Positions 36,320-43,964 of a stretch of 64,000 nt of DNA are shown here, piece by piece. The notes under the pieces were generated by a model. It was not told the origin of the DNA, did not search any database, and was given only the letters and a program-made list of their open reading frames with translations. The stretch is taken from assembly GCF_038096175.1 (NCBI RefSeq), contig NZ_CP151101.1, forward strand, positions 294,431 through 358,430, in the 5' to 3' direction. Origin of the DNA: Nostoc sp. UHCC 0302 (GTDB lineage Bacteria > Cyanobacteriota > Cyanobacteriia > Cyanobacteriales > Nostocaceae). The position numbers were made by a program, and so were the translations under genes. Numbering within the stretch: position 1 is the stretch's first letter; each line of letters begins with the position of its first letter.

Positions 36320-36327
36320 CACATACT

Positions 36328-36405
36328 TTACAAGATTCCCACTTGTAACCCCTTGTAGCCAGAGTCTTTCGCTAGCTGATTGAGGTTCTGTAGTCCGCTA
36401 TATGG
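36328..36405 (-). pseudogene. Second fragment of a thioredoxin-like gene (C-terminal 25 residues)
   Basis: Minus-strand coding PYSGLQNLNQLAKDSGYKG ending with TAA at 36328-36330. It matches the C-terminus QYSGVQNLKDLAKASGYKG of the thioredoxin-like pseudogene at 30971-31521. This is a diverged paralog, not a recent duplication. Confidence 0.6.
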
Positions 36406-36552
36406 AGTGAGAAGAGTTTAATACTTGCTGATCAGTTAATATCTTTAACAAGCCAATTTTCTAATTTTTTAAAACTATTTATTATGTAGTTGTCTGAAAA
36501 TAAATAGACACAGACGCGCCAAGGTTCTAACACAGGCAGAGGGTACAGCTAA

Positions 36553-36744
36553 TCTCCAGTCACGGTTTGGACAATAGCCGCGAGCAGGCATAAACCTGAT
36601 TATTCCGTTGAGATTTTTCACGTAGTTTGCCAACCGACAATGCGATCGCTAATGGAACTTTATGAGCGTCTTGGGTATAAGATATTCAAGAGTGAGGAAA
36701 TAAACCCAAATCTTTCATTCGTGTTAATGGAGAAACACAAGTAA
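36553..36744 (+). pseudogene. Possible GNAT acetyltransferase C-terminal fragment
   Basis: The open frame ends MELYERLGYKIFKSEE...FVLMEKHK with TAA at 36742-36744. The -LYERLGYKxF- segment followed by a closing beta strand with a hydrophobic-Met-Glu-Lys end is typical of GNAT N-acetyltransferases. No start codon and no acetyl-CoA-binding motif are present, so it is at best a tail. It ends 5 bp before a 7-nt motif complementary to the cassette boundary at 36773. Confidence 0.35.
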
Positions 36745-36773
36745 AAGGTTCCAACAAGCGACAGAATAAATAG

Positions 36774-37476
36774 TTGGAAATCGCTATCTCGCTGCCAATG
36801 AACGAGTTATTCCTGTCTGCACTGTCATTCGGATTAGCTGCGGGCATCAAACCGGGGCCGCTCGGCGTCATTGTGATTCAACAAACTTTATCGAAAGGAC
36901 TTCCCGCCGGAGTGCGAGCAAGCCTCGCCCCGCTGATTACCGATGGCCCAATCATCATTGCTGCGCTGTGGTTCCTTTCTGAGTTCAAGAGCATTGACCT
37001 ATTTGCCGCTGCCCTAAGTTTGGTCGGCGGAGTCTATCTGCTTTGGCTGTCTGCAAAGATGCTTCGCGTCAGCGAAATTTCGTTAACTGGAAAGCTCAAG
37101 TCACAAAGTTCATTCGCTACAGCAGTGAAGGTAAACCTTCTCAACCCAGGCCCTTATCTCTTTTGGTTCACTGTCGGCGGGAGCTACATCATTCGCGGCT
37201 CTACCGCCGAGAGCCTGGTCTTCGTAGTAACAGCTATTGGAACCCTTATCGCTTCTAAGGTTGCTGTTGCCGTTCTTGCCGTACGCTTCTTCCCTTCCTT
37301 GGAGAGCCGCGGCTATCTCCTAACGATGAAGTTCCTTGCTGGCACATTGCTCTGGTTTGGCCTCGTGTCCATTGTGAGGGCGGCTGAACTTGTCCTTCAC
37401 TATGCCCGCGATTTCTAACCCTTCGTTGCAGCGGCGGACAAAAAGCTACACTTTTGTCCGCCGCTGAACTCAAGCG
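36774..37476 (+). mobile_element. Integron gene cassette carrying a LysE-family exporter
   Basis: The cassette is read as starting after G at 36773 (G^TTGGAA) and ending at the G of GTTAGGC (37476). The ORF fills nearly all of it, with 24 bp before the ATG and the stop codon inside the attC R'' box. Its own R'' box TTCTAAC pairs better with GTTGGAA (left boundary; one G-T wobble) than with the following GTTAGGC, as expected if the cassette was inserted as a circle. The segment is visibly more GC-rich than the surrounding plasmid. No integron integrase gene is in the window. Confidence 0.75.
36798..37418 (+). CDS. LysE/RhtB-family amino-acid exporter
   Basis: About 206 residues starting MNELFLSALSFGLAAGIKPG. 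The family signature AAGIKPGPLGVIVIQQTLSK lies in the first helix pair. Five or six transmembrane helices are visible (IIIAALWFL, LFAAALSLVGGVYLLWLSAK, NLLNPGPYLFWFTVGGS, LVFVVTAIGTLIASKVAVAVL, FLAGTLLWFGLVSIV), including the conserved NLLNPGPYLFW motif. Members export amino acids or related compounds across the inner membrane. A TTG eight codons upstream is an alternative start but lies at the cassette edge. The higher GC content and the attC site directly after the stop show acquisition as an integron cassette. Confidence 0.85.
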   Translation: MNELFLSALSFGLAAGIKPGPLGVIVIQQTLSKGLPAGVRASLAPLITDGPIIIAALWFLSEFKSIDLFAAALSLVGGVYLLWLSAKMLRVSEISLTGKLKSQSSFATAVKVNLLNPGPYLFWFTVGGSYIIRGSTAESLVFVVTAIGTLIASKVAVAVLAVRFFPSLESRGYLLTMKFLAGTLLWFGLVSIVRAAELVLHYARDF

Positions 37477-37482
37477 TTAGGC
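37413..37482 (+). other. attC recombination site of an integron cassette
   Basis: A 70-bp imperfect palindrome. R'' box TTCTAAC (37413-37419) overlaps the exporter's stop codon. A perfect 14-bp stem pairs AGCGGCGGACAAAA (37430-37443) with TTTTGTCCGCCGCT (37452-37465). Then comes GAACTCAAGC and the R' core GTTAGGC (37476-37482). This order, and the GAACTCAAGCGTTAGGC end in particular, is standard for attC sites. Confidence 0.85.
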
Positions 37483-38034
37483 AGAGAACTTTTCACTAGA
37501 AGTGAGATTTAGTGTGATTCGTTTGACAGCCCATTTTTTGTTCATAGCTTGCCTTAATAACCAAATTTAATAAATTATCTAGACTAACTGCTTGCCAGAT
37601 TTAATCACAGCCTACTTGCCGTCAAACCATTTTCAGCACAGCCTCCCGCTCTTAAGTCTAAGGCTTAAACAGGAGATGCTTGTTATAAAGCGGACGAAAC
37701 AGCGCCATCACTCTGTTTTTTGCACAAGGGAGGAACTTTTCTCTTAGCAAAGGTAGAAAAAGACATAAGCTCAACAATTACGTCTAATATTTTCATCTAA
37801 TCTGATTCTTTTCTCCAGCTAATTACCAAGATAGGTAGAAAATTTCACAAAAATTTAGTACTTTTGTAACTTCAATAATTTTCAGGATTATAATAACTGT
37901 TCAACAAAGAGCATAACAAAATCATTTACGTCTAAATTTTTAGTTTGATATTTAAGATTTTTAAACTAATTTGAAATTATAGCCAATCATAGCTTCCCTA
38001 AAAAGCCAGCTATTAAAATAAAGGATTATTTGAG
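37483..38034. other. Intergenic region
   Basis: No gene seen. It contains an inverted copy (about 37637-37672) of the GCGGGAGGCTGTGC-type repeat found near 33660-33700, and an AT-rich leader before 38035. Confidence 0.4.
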
Positions 38035-38346
38035 ATGTTTGATGCAAATTCTGCCAAATTAGTTGAAATCCTTGACCAATTTGGGTTTACGAATGGAAGT
38101 TTTACAGATGAATTAGAACGTAGACTTTATCTGCTACCAGGATATGAAAATTATCGTTTAGGCTTTAGATGGATTAAAGATGATAATTTTTGTTCAGATG
38201 CAATTGAAGTCACTTTAAGTAAATGTTGGGGCGGATTAATCATGGTGCAGTGGCGTGTGGATTTATTTTTATTCGGGCTAGTTTTAAGGCAAGCTCAGAT
38301 GTTTGCTTCTGAATTGGAATCACTTGATCAAGTGGAAAATAGTTAA
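38035..38346 (+). CDS. Hypothetical protein
   Basis: A 103-residue soluble protein: SAKLVEILDQFGFTNGSFTD, YENYRLGFRWIKDDNF, then a hydrophobic VQWRVDLFLFGLVLRQ segment and an acidic end. No family recognised. The ATG follows an AAAGGA ribosome-binding site closely. The neighbouring genes are remnants, so function cannot be inferred from context. Confidence 0.5.
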   Translation: MFDANSAKLVEILDQFGFTNGSFTDELERRLYLLPGYENYRLGFRWIKDDNFCSDAIEVTLSKCWGGLIMVQWRVDLFLFGLVLRQAQMFASELESLDQVENS

Positions 38347-38453
38347 GCGCAAAAAGAAGTTTATTGTTCCGGTTCCAAAAAATGTAATCGTACCCCTAAA
38401 CCAGTTAACTTAGTTCAGTTTTGGGCGATAATCTATTGGGAAAGTAACTCCCA

Positions 38454-39000
38454 GTGATGACCTTGGAACCGAATCAGCTAGACCTCTTCTCAGATTTACC
38501 CCCAGCATCAGCACGTCGGACAGAGACGTTGGCTATGAGTGCTGATGCCCTGCTGAAGTGGAAAAGGCAAATTTCGGAGTATCAGCAGAAGGTAAGAGAG
38601 AACAAATCACCACAGCAGACGGCATTATTTGACATTGCACCTAAGCACTGCGACCCAGAACGGATTGATCCGCTCTTGCTGCAGCTTGTGCCATTATCTT
38701 TTTGGAGGATGCCATCAGACAGCCCAGGGGAAGCGTGTCTCTATTTCATCATTGACTTGGCTGCTTGTGTTGTACTGTATGTGGGTGAAACTTGCAGCAA
38801 GTTTTAAGCGCTGGAAGGGCATACACGCCTGCAAAGACTATATCGGCAGCTACCAAGATTTACACTATCGCTATGGGATTGAGACTGCGGTCGATGCGGC
38901 ATTTTGGTGGGATGCTCCCGTTGACCGAGGCGCACGACAAGAGTTGGAATTGAGCTTGATTTTGAAGTGGGGCTCACCTTTCAACAAAGAGAACTGGTAA
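38454..39000 (+). pseudogene. GIY-YIG nuclease-family protein, frameshifted
   Basis: Frame one (38454-38807) begins with QLDLFSDLPPASARRTETLA and reaches the GIY-YIG start ACLYFIIDLAACVVLYVGET. After CSKF it hits TAA. One base away the frame continues KRWKGIHACKDYIGSYQDLH, then WWDAPVDRGARQELELSLIL and KWGSPFNKENW to 39000. The halves together match the cyanobacterial GIY-YIG family: VLYVGETCKS...RWKGxHxCKxY, with a conserved Arg and Glu and an SPFNKENW end. A single-base deletion near 38803 is the simplest cause; a sequencing error cannot be excluded. Confidence 0.8.
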
Positions 39001-39515
39001 CGATGGGGGCAGCCATTTGGGTAGAAAAAGTAAAGTTTAGTGTCAAAGTAAATCTCGTGTTTAAAAAGAGTGATAACTTATTAATTGAAGCTTTATAGCT
39101 TCATAGGCAGATTTAACAGCCCAAGTTCAATTAGTTAAGAGGTAAAAACGCTGTTGTATTTCAATCTGTCTCGTCAACTAACAACACCCAACTCGAACGC
39201 TGATATTTCCTCCTAGTGTTAAACAGAGGGCGATGTAACTGATTTCTCAGTGGAGTTTAATTAGTACAACCCTGAATGAATGATGGATGTGAGGAAACAA
39301 CTAAGTGACTAGAGTTTGGGTGTTGTTGTTTTGAGAATATAAGCAACGCCTGACTGCATTATTTCCCTTCAATAGCAGATTTATTAATTGAGCATCTACG
39401 TGCAGGAATACCATCAGTCAAAATAATTCGTAATTACAATTAGTGAGAGCTTGAACTCGTTACTAAGAGAAAGTGGGAGCTTGTACCCTCTTAAATTACG
39501 AATTAGTAATTATTT
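39001..39515. other. Intergenic region with short inverted repeats
   Basis: No gene seen. AATTCGTAATTAC near 39423-39436 and AATTACGAATTAG near 39494-39506 form an inverted pair of a type frequent in Nostoc intergenic DNA. Confidence 0.35.
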
Positions 39516-39517
39516 GG

Positions 39518-39759
39518 TCACCCTACCATTCTTTGCAGATCAACCAATTTGGGGTGAAAAGTTAACTCGCCTGGGAGTCAGCCCTGCGCCAATACCGTAT
39601 AAGAAATTATCTACTGAAACTTTGGCGGAGGCGATTGAAGTTGTACTAGGCGACGAGGTGATGAAGAAGAAAGCCCAAGAGTTAGGACAGAAGATAAGGG
39701 GTGAAGATGGTGTAGCAAATGCTGTTGAAGCATTCCATCGGCATTTGAGGTTATTGTGA
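39518..39759 (+). pseudogene. C-terminal fragment of a UDP-sugar glycosyltransferase
   Basis: From LVTLPFFADQPIWGEKLTRL through GVSPAPIPYKKLSTETLAEA to EDGVANAVEAFHRHL. The FFADQPxWGExLxxLGVxPAPIPxKxLT motif is the nucleotide-sugar binding end of GT1/GT28-like (sterol-glucosyltransferase-type) enzymes. The N-terminal domain and most of the C-terminal domain are absent. A start codon at 39451 lies in unrelated sequence, so this is a remnant. Confidence 0.75.
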
Positions 39760-40125
39760 GATGAGTAGTGATGAGCGATGGCGTACCCGCCCACCATAGG
39801 TGATCGCAGGCGATAAGCTCTCGCTTAAGCCGAATGGCTATCGCAGGAGCTTATCGCTTGGCACAACTATACAGGTAGCACTAAAACACCCTGACGAAAC
39901 AGCAACTATTTATACAGCAACTAAATTGCTTTTTCTCCAATTTTTTCAAGGCTATCTTCATTAGAACTTACTACACTTTTACTGAATCAAGCCGCTAATA
40001 AGCTTGCTGTATATAGATAAAAACTTACTACATATTTTTATTTTGCATAGGAATAATAAAAATTATAGCTCTACTGTTTGTTAGAGCTAATTACCTGAGT
40101 TAAAGGTATAATTTAATTGCTTGAC
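39760..40125. other. Intergenic region
   Basis: About 365 bp without a gene. A hairpin-forming pair GCGATAAGCTCTCGC / GCGATAGCCATTCGGC-like debris lies at 39800-39860; the rest is AT-rich. Confidence 0.3.
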
Positions 40126-40392
40126 TCACTCACAGAAATCATCCACTCGAATATCCCGCCACACGTCAGACGGTTGCCAACCGGAGTTACCAACCGAGCG
40201 TAAAGGGCGATAGTATTCTCTAACGTGGTCGGATTGGAATACTTCGATGTATGCGGGTGGAGTGGGTTCAATTACTGGTTCAGGAATATCTTGAATTTCC
40301 GGTATCTCAGTAGCTTCGGCAGGTGATGGGACTGGGTATATTTTCTTGCGGACTGACTTTTCAGATTTCTTGATGAGTCGGCGCACATCCAT
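40126..40392 (-). CDS. Hypothetical plasmid protein, founder copy of a three-member local family
   Basis: An 88-residue protein with a basic N-terminus (MDVRRLIKKSEKSVRKKIYP), a Pro/Glu linker (EIPEIQDIPEPVIEPTPP) and a conserved C-terminus YRPLRSVGNSGWQPSDVWRD. Decayed copies of that C-terminus lie at 32043-32175 and 36073-36180. Conservation is strongest in the last 27 residues. It is the only full copy with a start codon, but the IS630 remnant directly upstream shows it has been disturbed. Function unknown. Confidence 0.5.
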   Translation of the reverse strand: MDVRRLIKKSEKSVRKKIYPVPSPAEATEIPEIQDIPEPVIEPTPPAYIEVFQSDHVREYYRPLRSVGNSGWQPSDVWRDIRVDDFCE

Positions 40393-40454
40393 AAAAAGTT
40401 TTGGGGAAGATATAGGTCAGAACCTCCCAGGTTAACAAAAATGAAAGGCAATGG

Positions 40455-40704
40455 TAGTACTCTTTCCTCGTTCGTTTCCAAATGATCCCCTTTTTTTTAG
40501 TACCTGCTAAAACCTGTCAGGAATCAATGTTAACCTTGCGTTCTTGTTCTAATTTTTGGACTAATTGAACGCTGTTGTATGTACGTGGTTCTTTCTCCAA
40601 ACATTCTTCTAAAAAAACCATGTCATCTTCCGTCCACCTTGATTTTCCTCCCCGTCCTGGTTTAGACCAAAGTCCTTCTAAACCAAGATCCTCCCATCTA
40701 TACC
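40455..40704 (-). pseudogene. IS630-family transposase fragment
   Basis: Minus-strand YRWEDLGLEGLWSKPGRGGK, then WTEDDMVFLEECLEKEPRTY and QLVQKLEQERKV. An in-frame stop (DS*) precedes KKKGIIWKRTRKE, which still aligns with IS630 transposases. The N-terminal HTH and the catalytic DDE core are missing. The fragment is cut on its 5' side by the repeat element at 40705-41051. Confidence 0.75.
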
Positions 40705-41051
40705 CAGTCCTTCTGAATGGGCTGCGCCCCGCTATGCTAACAGAATAAAGACAGGAATTTATCAAGGTATTGATACATGATTAGTATGTTTATTCACTAA
40801 ATTTTTTACTGATTTTTTAATTATTCTGATGAATGTATTCAGAAGGACTGAATTCTTACCTTAAAGATAAAATTGCTAATTTAATAGACGGAATACAGCA
40901 GTTTTAGATGTAATAATTCAGAAGCCAGAATTCAGTCCTTCTGAATAATAGAAGAACCAGAAATTAAATTGGTTTGTGAATATACTTTTAATACTAAACT
41001 TCCTATAAATTCTGTTAGCGTAGCGAGGCGCAGCCCCTTCAGAAGGACTGA
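40705..41051. repeat. 347-bp nested palindromic element (MITE-like)
   Basis: The ends are inverted repeats of about 45 bp: 40705-40752 reads CAGTCCTTCTGAAT then GGGCTGCGCCCCGCTATGC, and 41005-41051 carries its reverse complement. A 14-mer, TTCAGAAGGACTGA, occurs four times in alternating orientation (40705-40718, 40838-40851, 40932-40945, 41038-41051; the first lacks the last base). No ORF inside. It sits in an IS630 remnant. The TTAGCGTAGCG...GCGCAGCCC core is of the short-dispersed-repeat type seen in Nostoc. Confidence 0.65.
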
Positions 41052-41073
41052 GTCCTGAATTCTTACTTTTAGA

Positions 41074-41541
41074 TTAAGCCAAGTATTGTGGACAGTAACC
41101 CAATCCTTTTATAACATCTGTTCGGAAAACCTCAATTTTATCGCACTCAGGAACCCCATGAGAAACTATAGAAACGTCATAGTGGCGCATCACTTCAGTA
41201 ATCGTTGCTCCTGACTCCAATTTCATTAACACTGAATTTATTAATTTGGATGGGGTGTAAGCTACTCCTAGTTCATTGAAAACAGCTTGAATATTTTTTT
41301 CCTGTTGCGGCTCAATAGTGGATTTCATTTGCATGTTAATTATCCACCCATCTATTTGACTAATAACTGTCACAATGTTAGGAGAGAGATAAGAACAAGT
41401 GGCTAAATAATTAACTAGGCACAGTGTCAGACTGGCATTTTCTAAATGATAGAGATATTGCTTATCCTTACTTAAACAGGTGCGGTCATAACCTAATAAT
41501 GAAGTAAATTTTTGCAGGAAATTACTATTTTTTTTAGTCAT
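41074..41541 (-). CDS. Hypothetical protein
   Basis: A 155-residue soluble, mainly helical protein: LQKFTSLLGYDRTCLSKDKQ, LYHLENASLTLCLVNYLATC, and a C-terminal VIKGLGYCPQYLA. No recognised family. The start is preceded by an AT-rich leader. It lies between the nested repeat element and the second tyrosine recombinase and may belong to the same integrated island. That is positional inference only. Confidence 0.45.
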   Translation of the reverse strand: MTKKNSNFLQKFTSLLGYDRTCLSKDKQYLYHLENASLTLCLVNYLATCSYLSPNIVTVISQIDGWIINMQMKSTIEPQQEKNIQAVFNELGVAYTPSKLINSVLMKLESGATITEVMRHYDVSIVSHGVPECDKIEVFRTDVIKGLGYCPQYLA

Positions 41542-41891
41542 AATTTTAATTATTTTGTAAATTCTACTTTCTAATTAAAAGTGATTAATTTTTATGCTAA
41601 TTAATACATCTTGAATATAAATTATTATCTAAAAGCTGATAATCTGTCGTCTATCTTGAGTAATGAGTGTAGGATTTTTTACTAAATATTTAGTAGTACA
41701 GCAGTTTGCTGATTAATATATTAACCTTGGGAAGCATATGGTGTCCATTACGGACAAGTTATCCTTCCAGCGGTACAAGCTAACTCCAGAATTATCCCTC
41801 ACCCCTTTGATGCAGAGTATGTACAATACTCTGTCATAATTTACCTAAGTAGTATTTTGCAGGCGATCGCATCTATCTAAATTTAAAAATT
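41542..41891. other. Intergenic region with a 21-bp palindrome near the integrase 3' end
   Basis: There is no gene. Palindrome CAGAGTAT-gtaca-ATACTCTG lies at 41813-41833, 59 bp from the recombinase stop. Two 8-bp arms around a 5-bp spacer resemble a compact tyrosine-recombinase core site; a transcription-factor operator is equally possible. Confidence 0.45.
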
Positions 41892-42788
41892 TTATATACT
41901 TCTAACTAAACTATTTAAGGCTGTCTTCGCTACTAATTCTGCTCTGGCACTAGTTATTTTCTGATAGCGTAAGGTAGTTTGGATATTTTCATGTCCCATC
42001 AGCGCCCTTAGCTCTTCAATCGCCATCAGACCAACCCGTTCGGTAGCAAATGTATGGCGGAGGTCATGCAGTCGAGTTTCTTTGAGTTCTTCATGTTGAT
42101 CTACTACTTTCCTCCAGTCTGCATTCACTGTTCTGTACGAAACTGGGGTTACAACTTTAGTCGTCGGGTGCTGGGCAGTGAATAATGCTGTACTATTTTT
42201 ATGACGATAATATTTAATATAGTCTTGTAAAGCATTCTCTGCATCTTCACTGTAAAAACACCAGCGTTGTTTGTTGCCTTTACCGACCACTTGAAACTTG
42301 CGTTGCTCAAAATTTAGTTCTGATAACTGTAGAGATAATAATTCTCCAATTCTGGCTCCAGTTCGATGTAGCAAGTAAACTATCGCCTCTAACCTTGCAT
42401 TCGACTTCTTCACACCTGCATACAAGACATCCAAGCCAGCTGGTGTGAAATAACGTATGATCTCGTCTGTTTTATGCTCTCCTCGCTGACGTTCTGGTTT
42501 TCTCTGACTTAATCGACTGACAGGGTTCGATTGAATATAACCTTCTTCAACAGCAAAATTAAACAGGGCGCTGATTATTGCTTGGTGACGATTGTGTGTT
42601 GTGTAGCTTAAATCATCTAAACTCTGGAGATAATCTTTTAGGAGTTGACGGTCTACTAGTTCTATAGGTAGTCTTCCATGTACTTTGAGCAAAGATAGTA
42701 GTGTTTGCTCGTAAGATTTGAGTGTACTTGTAGCTAATCCTTGTCTGGAGAGAAAAGCTGTAGTAATTTGTGCTAATGTAGTTGTCAT
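41892..42788 (-). CDS. Tyrosine recombinase/integrase
   Basis: A 298-residue site-specific recombinase. The N-terminal core-binding domain (about 10-95, SRQGLATSTLKSYEQTLLSL) is followed by the catalytic domain: Arg in HRTGARIGELLSL, Lys in VGKGNKQRW, H-x-x-R in HDLRHTFATER, His in LMGHENIQTT, and the nucleophile Tyr in LRYQKI. All five key residues are present. It is divergently transcribed from a small XRE/zinc-ribbon regulator (starts about 95 bp apart), an arrangement common in integrative elements where the regulator controls excision. It is distinct in sequence from the recombinase at 11392. Confidence 0.9.
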   Translation of the reverse strand: MTTTLAQITTAFLSRQGLATSTLKSYEQTLLSLLKVHGRLPIELVDRQLLKDYLQSLDDLSYTTHNRHQAIISALFNFAVEEGYIQSNPVSRLSQRKPERQRGEHKTDEIIRYFTPAGLDVLYAGVKKSNARLEAIVYLLHRTGARIGELLSLQLSELNFEQRKFQVVGKGNKQRWCFYSEDAENALQDYIKYYRHKNSTALFTAQHPTTKVVTPVSYRTVNADWRKVVDQHEELKETRLHDLRHTFATERVGLMAIEELRALMGHENIQTTLRYQKITSARAELVAKTALNSLVRSI

Positions 42789-42884
42789 GTTTCACCCCTA
42801 GATTTGAATAAAAGCAGTAAAATTCATCTCAAATACGCACTTAAATAAAATAAATAACTATATATTTTAGTACACATTAAAAGT

Positions 42885-43361
42885 ATGGACAACACCCCCA
42901 AACCCCAAGAAACGCTGGCTCTATACGTAAAAAGAATACGCACAAGCCTTTCGCTAAGTCAAAATGATTTAGCGCTAAAGGCAGGTATTCACCTCCAAAG
43001 TTTGGGTAAGATTGAACGAGGGATGACGACTAAACTTAATAGCAAAAGCCAGCGTGGGCTAGCGGTTGCATTGCAAGTTCCACCGGAGTACCTCGATGCT
43101 GTTGTCCGCGGTGTTGCTGTCGTCACGTCAGATGTTCTAAAATTTTGCCCCCAGTGTTGGCAAGCTGGTACTCCGCCAGAAGACATATGGTTGTTGCCGC
43201 GCTCTAAGTTTTGTTTTCTGTGCGGTACGGGATTACGTAACAGTTGCGCTCAATGCAATGAACCAATTACGTCTTTAAAATTCCGTTTCTGTCCCTACTG
43301 CGGTTTTCCTTACAAAGAATCCAAAGACTCCAAAGACTCAAAAACGAATGTTTTCCATTAG
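42885..43361 (+). CDS. XRE-type helix-turn-helix regulator fused to a double zinc ribbon
   Basis: A 158-residue protein. Residues 10-70 form a Cro/C1-type HTH (LALYVKRIRTSLSLSQNDLA, then GIHLQSLGKIERGMTTK). Residues 85-145 hold four CxxC pairs (CPQCW, CFLCG, CAQCNE, CPYCG), as in double zinc ribbons. It probably binds the shared promoter region of the divergent integrase. The next gene follows after 34 bp on the same strand. The last twenty residues contain a Lys/Asp/Ser-rich tail (KESKDSKDSKTN). Confidence 0.8.
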   Translation: MDNTPKPQETLALYVKRIRTSLSLSQNDLALKAGIHLQSLGKIERGMTTKLNSKSQRGLAVALQVPPEYLDAVVRGVAVVTSDVLKFCPQCWQAGTPPEDIWLLPRSKFCFLCGTGLRNSCAQCNEPITSLKFRFCPYCGFPYKESKDSKDSKTNVFH

Positions 43362-43395
43362 CCCCTAAAATATTGATATCGTCGCTGATATCCTT

Positions 43396-43953
43396 ATGCC
43401 AAAAAAGCCGGAGAAGGAAGATACAAAGCCGCTAAAAAGCAAAATGATTCGGGTTCCAGTTGCTTTGATATCAGCGGTGAGAGAACTATCGAGATTACAC
43501 CGAGATGGTCATACAGGTGCTATTCTTCAGGGATTGCAGTCGTTAATTAGTGAAATTGATAGCCTTGATGATGCTTATGGCATTAATCCGAGTCAGCAAC
43601 AATCGCAGCAAGAAAACCCTGATGTGAAACAGTTAGAGCAACAAGTTTCGACTTTAAGCGAACGCATACAAAAACTAGAGACAGCGTATAACCAGTTGGC
43701 GACTTATATCAATACGCAAGGTTCAAAACGGCAATCATACTATCGCCCTGGCTCGACAGCAAAGCCGAAGCAACTAATACATACAGAAGTTGAATTAGCT
43801 TCCAGGTTGAACGTAGATATCGAAACCTTAAAGAAAGTACGCAGTAACTCGAAAAGTATAGGTGAATTTATTAGCTGGAGTAAATCGAAAGACCCCAGTG
43901 GATTAGGTTGGGAGTATAACGATAAAGACCAGCGGTATTATGTAACGCAGTAA
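43396..43953 (+). CDS. Hypothetical protein with ribbon-helix-helix-like N-terminus and coiled coil
   Basis: A 185-residue protein. The N-terminal segment KMIRVPVALISAVRELSRLH resembles the strand-helix start of RHH/plasmid partition-type regulators. A coiled coil follows at about 82-105 (VKQLEQQVSTLSERIQKLET), then a C-terminal domain of about 50 residues (VDIETLKKVRSNSKSIGEF, WSKSKDPSGLGWEYNDKDQR). This last region has the look of a small DNA-binding or adaptor domain found in cyanobacterial plasmid proteins. It is probably co-transcribed with the XRE/zinc-ribbon gene. The role is not known. Confidence 0.55.
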   Translation: MPKKPEKEDTKPLKSKMIRVPVALISAVRELSRLHRDGHTGAILQGLQSLISEIDSLDDAYGINPSQQQSQQENPDVKQLEQQVSTLSERIQKLETAYNQLATYINTQGSKRQSYYRPGSTAKPKQLIHTEVELASRLNVDIETLKKVRSNSKSIGEFISWSKSKDPSGLGWEYNDKDQRYYVTQ

Positions 43954-43964
43954 GTTTATTTATA

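Noticed and set aside
37417..37475. The exporter's 3' hairpin as an ordinary terminator
   Set aside because: No T run follows, the R'' box overlaps the stop codon, and the GAACTCAAGCGTTAGGC end is attC-specific.
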